A stretch of 5,399 nt of DNA, from the NCBI GenBank assembly GCA_029879605.1, contig JAOUQA010000172.1, forward strand, positions 1 to 5,399. Direction: 5' to 3'. The notes beneath the pieces are model-generated. The model was not told the origin of the DNA. It saw only the letters and a list, made by a program, of their open reading frames with translations, and searched no databases. This DNA comes from Gammaproteobacteria bacterium (GTDB taxonomy: Bacteria > Pseudomonadota > Gammaproteobacteria > SZUA-229). Made by a program: the position numbers and the translations under genes. Of this stretch, positions 5,329 through 5,399 are shown in pieces. Within the stretch, counting starts at the first letter, position 1, and each line of letters opens with the position of its first letter.

Positions 5329-5399
5329 ATATTTCTGACCTTTATATTATTATTTCTATCACGACTCCTACGAATAAGATCATTATCATCATACTGGTT
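5329..5399. other. Right edge, no assignable gene
   Basis: 71 bp of AT-rich sequence after the last stop codon. No terminator hairpin was recognised. On the minus strand a frame stays open from the edge to a stop at 5307-5305 (reading NQYDDNDLIRRSRDRNNNIK), and another frame gives a short hydrophobic tail ending near 5342. Either could be the end of a convergent gene, but the piece is too short to decide. Confidence 0.25.

Noticed and set aside
5305..5399. Convergent minus-strand gene end at the right edge
   Set aside because: Only about 30 codons are visible and a second frame is also open. There is no homology to support it, so it is not called as a gene.

Overview
The window looks like a chromosomal stretch of a moderately AT-rich proteobacterium, most likely a gammaproteobacterium. 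This is inferred from the gene types (a DUF2339 membrane protein, two DsrE-type proteins, an ECF sigma factor with a zinc anti-sigma factor), AAGGA-type ribosome binding sites and proteobacterial-style codon use. The species cannot be named from sequence alone. No tRNA, rRNA, CRISPR array, transposase or attachment site was seen.

Left half, minus strand. A secreted TPR-repeat protein (1814-3280) is followed 153 bp downstream by a large polytopic DUF2339 membrane protein (1660 down to 1) whose C-terminus lies outside the window. The DUF2339 reading frame has no ATG, GTG or TTG at its natural N-terminus. It appears to begin at an ATT codon behind a good AGGGG ribosome binding site. The window's left third is visibly richer in G+C than the rest.

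Middle. A 255 bp divergent intergenic region (3287-3541) separates the two halves. It carries short palindromes and, upstream of the rightward genes, a candidate ECF-type promoter (GGGACC, 16 nt, CGTCA).

Right half, plus strand. The order is a cytoplasmic DsrE-family protein with a CPPC motif (3542-3910), a perfect 11-bp stem-loop (3922-3954), an ECF sigma factor resembling Streptomyces SigR (4004-4615), a small soluble zinc-binding anti-sigma factor resembling RsrA (4615-4875), and a signal-peptide-bearing DsrE-like protein with one conserved-looking cysteine (4876-5328). The last three genes are tightly coupled, overlapping or abutting at their stop and start codons.

Working model (inference). 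The anti-sigma factor holds the sigma factor until oxidation or a sulfur or electrophile signal alters its Cys/His zinc site. The freed sigma then transcribes from the candidate promoter ahead of the first DsrE gene, and possibly its own operon by read-through. This would bracket a thiol-redox sigma switch with two sulfur-relay-type proteins, one cytoplasmic and one exported. It is the most interesting arrangement in the window. The final 71 bp hold no assignable gene.
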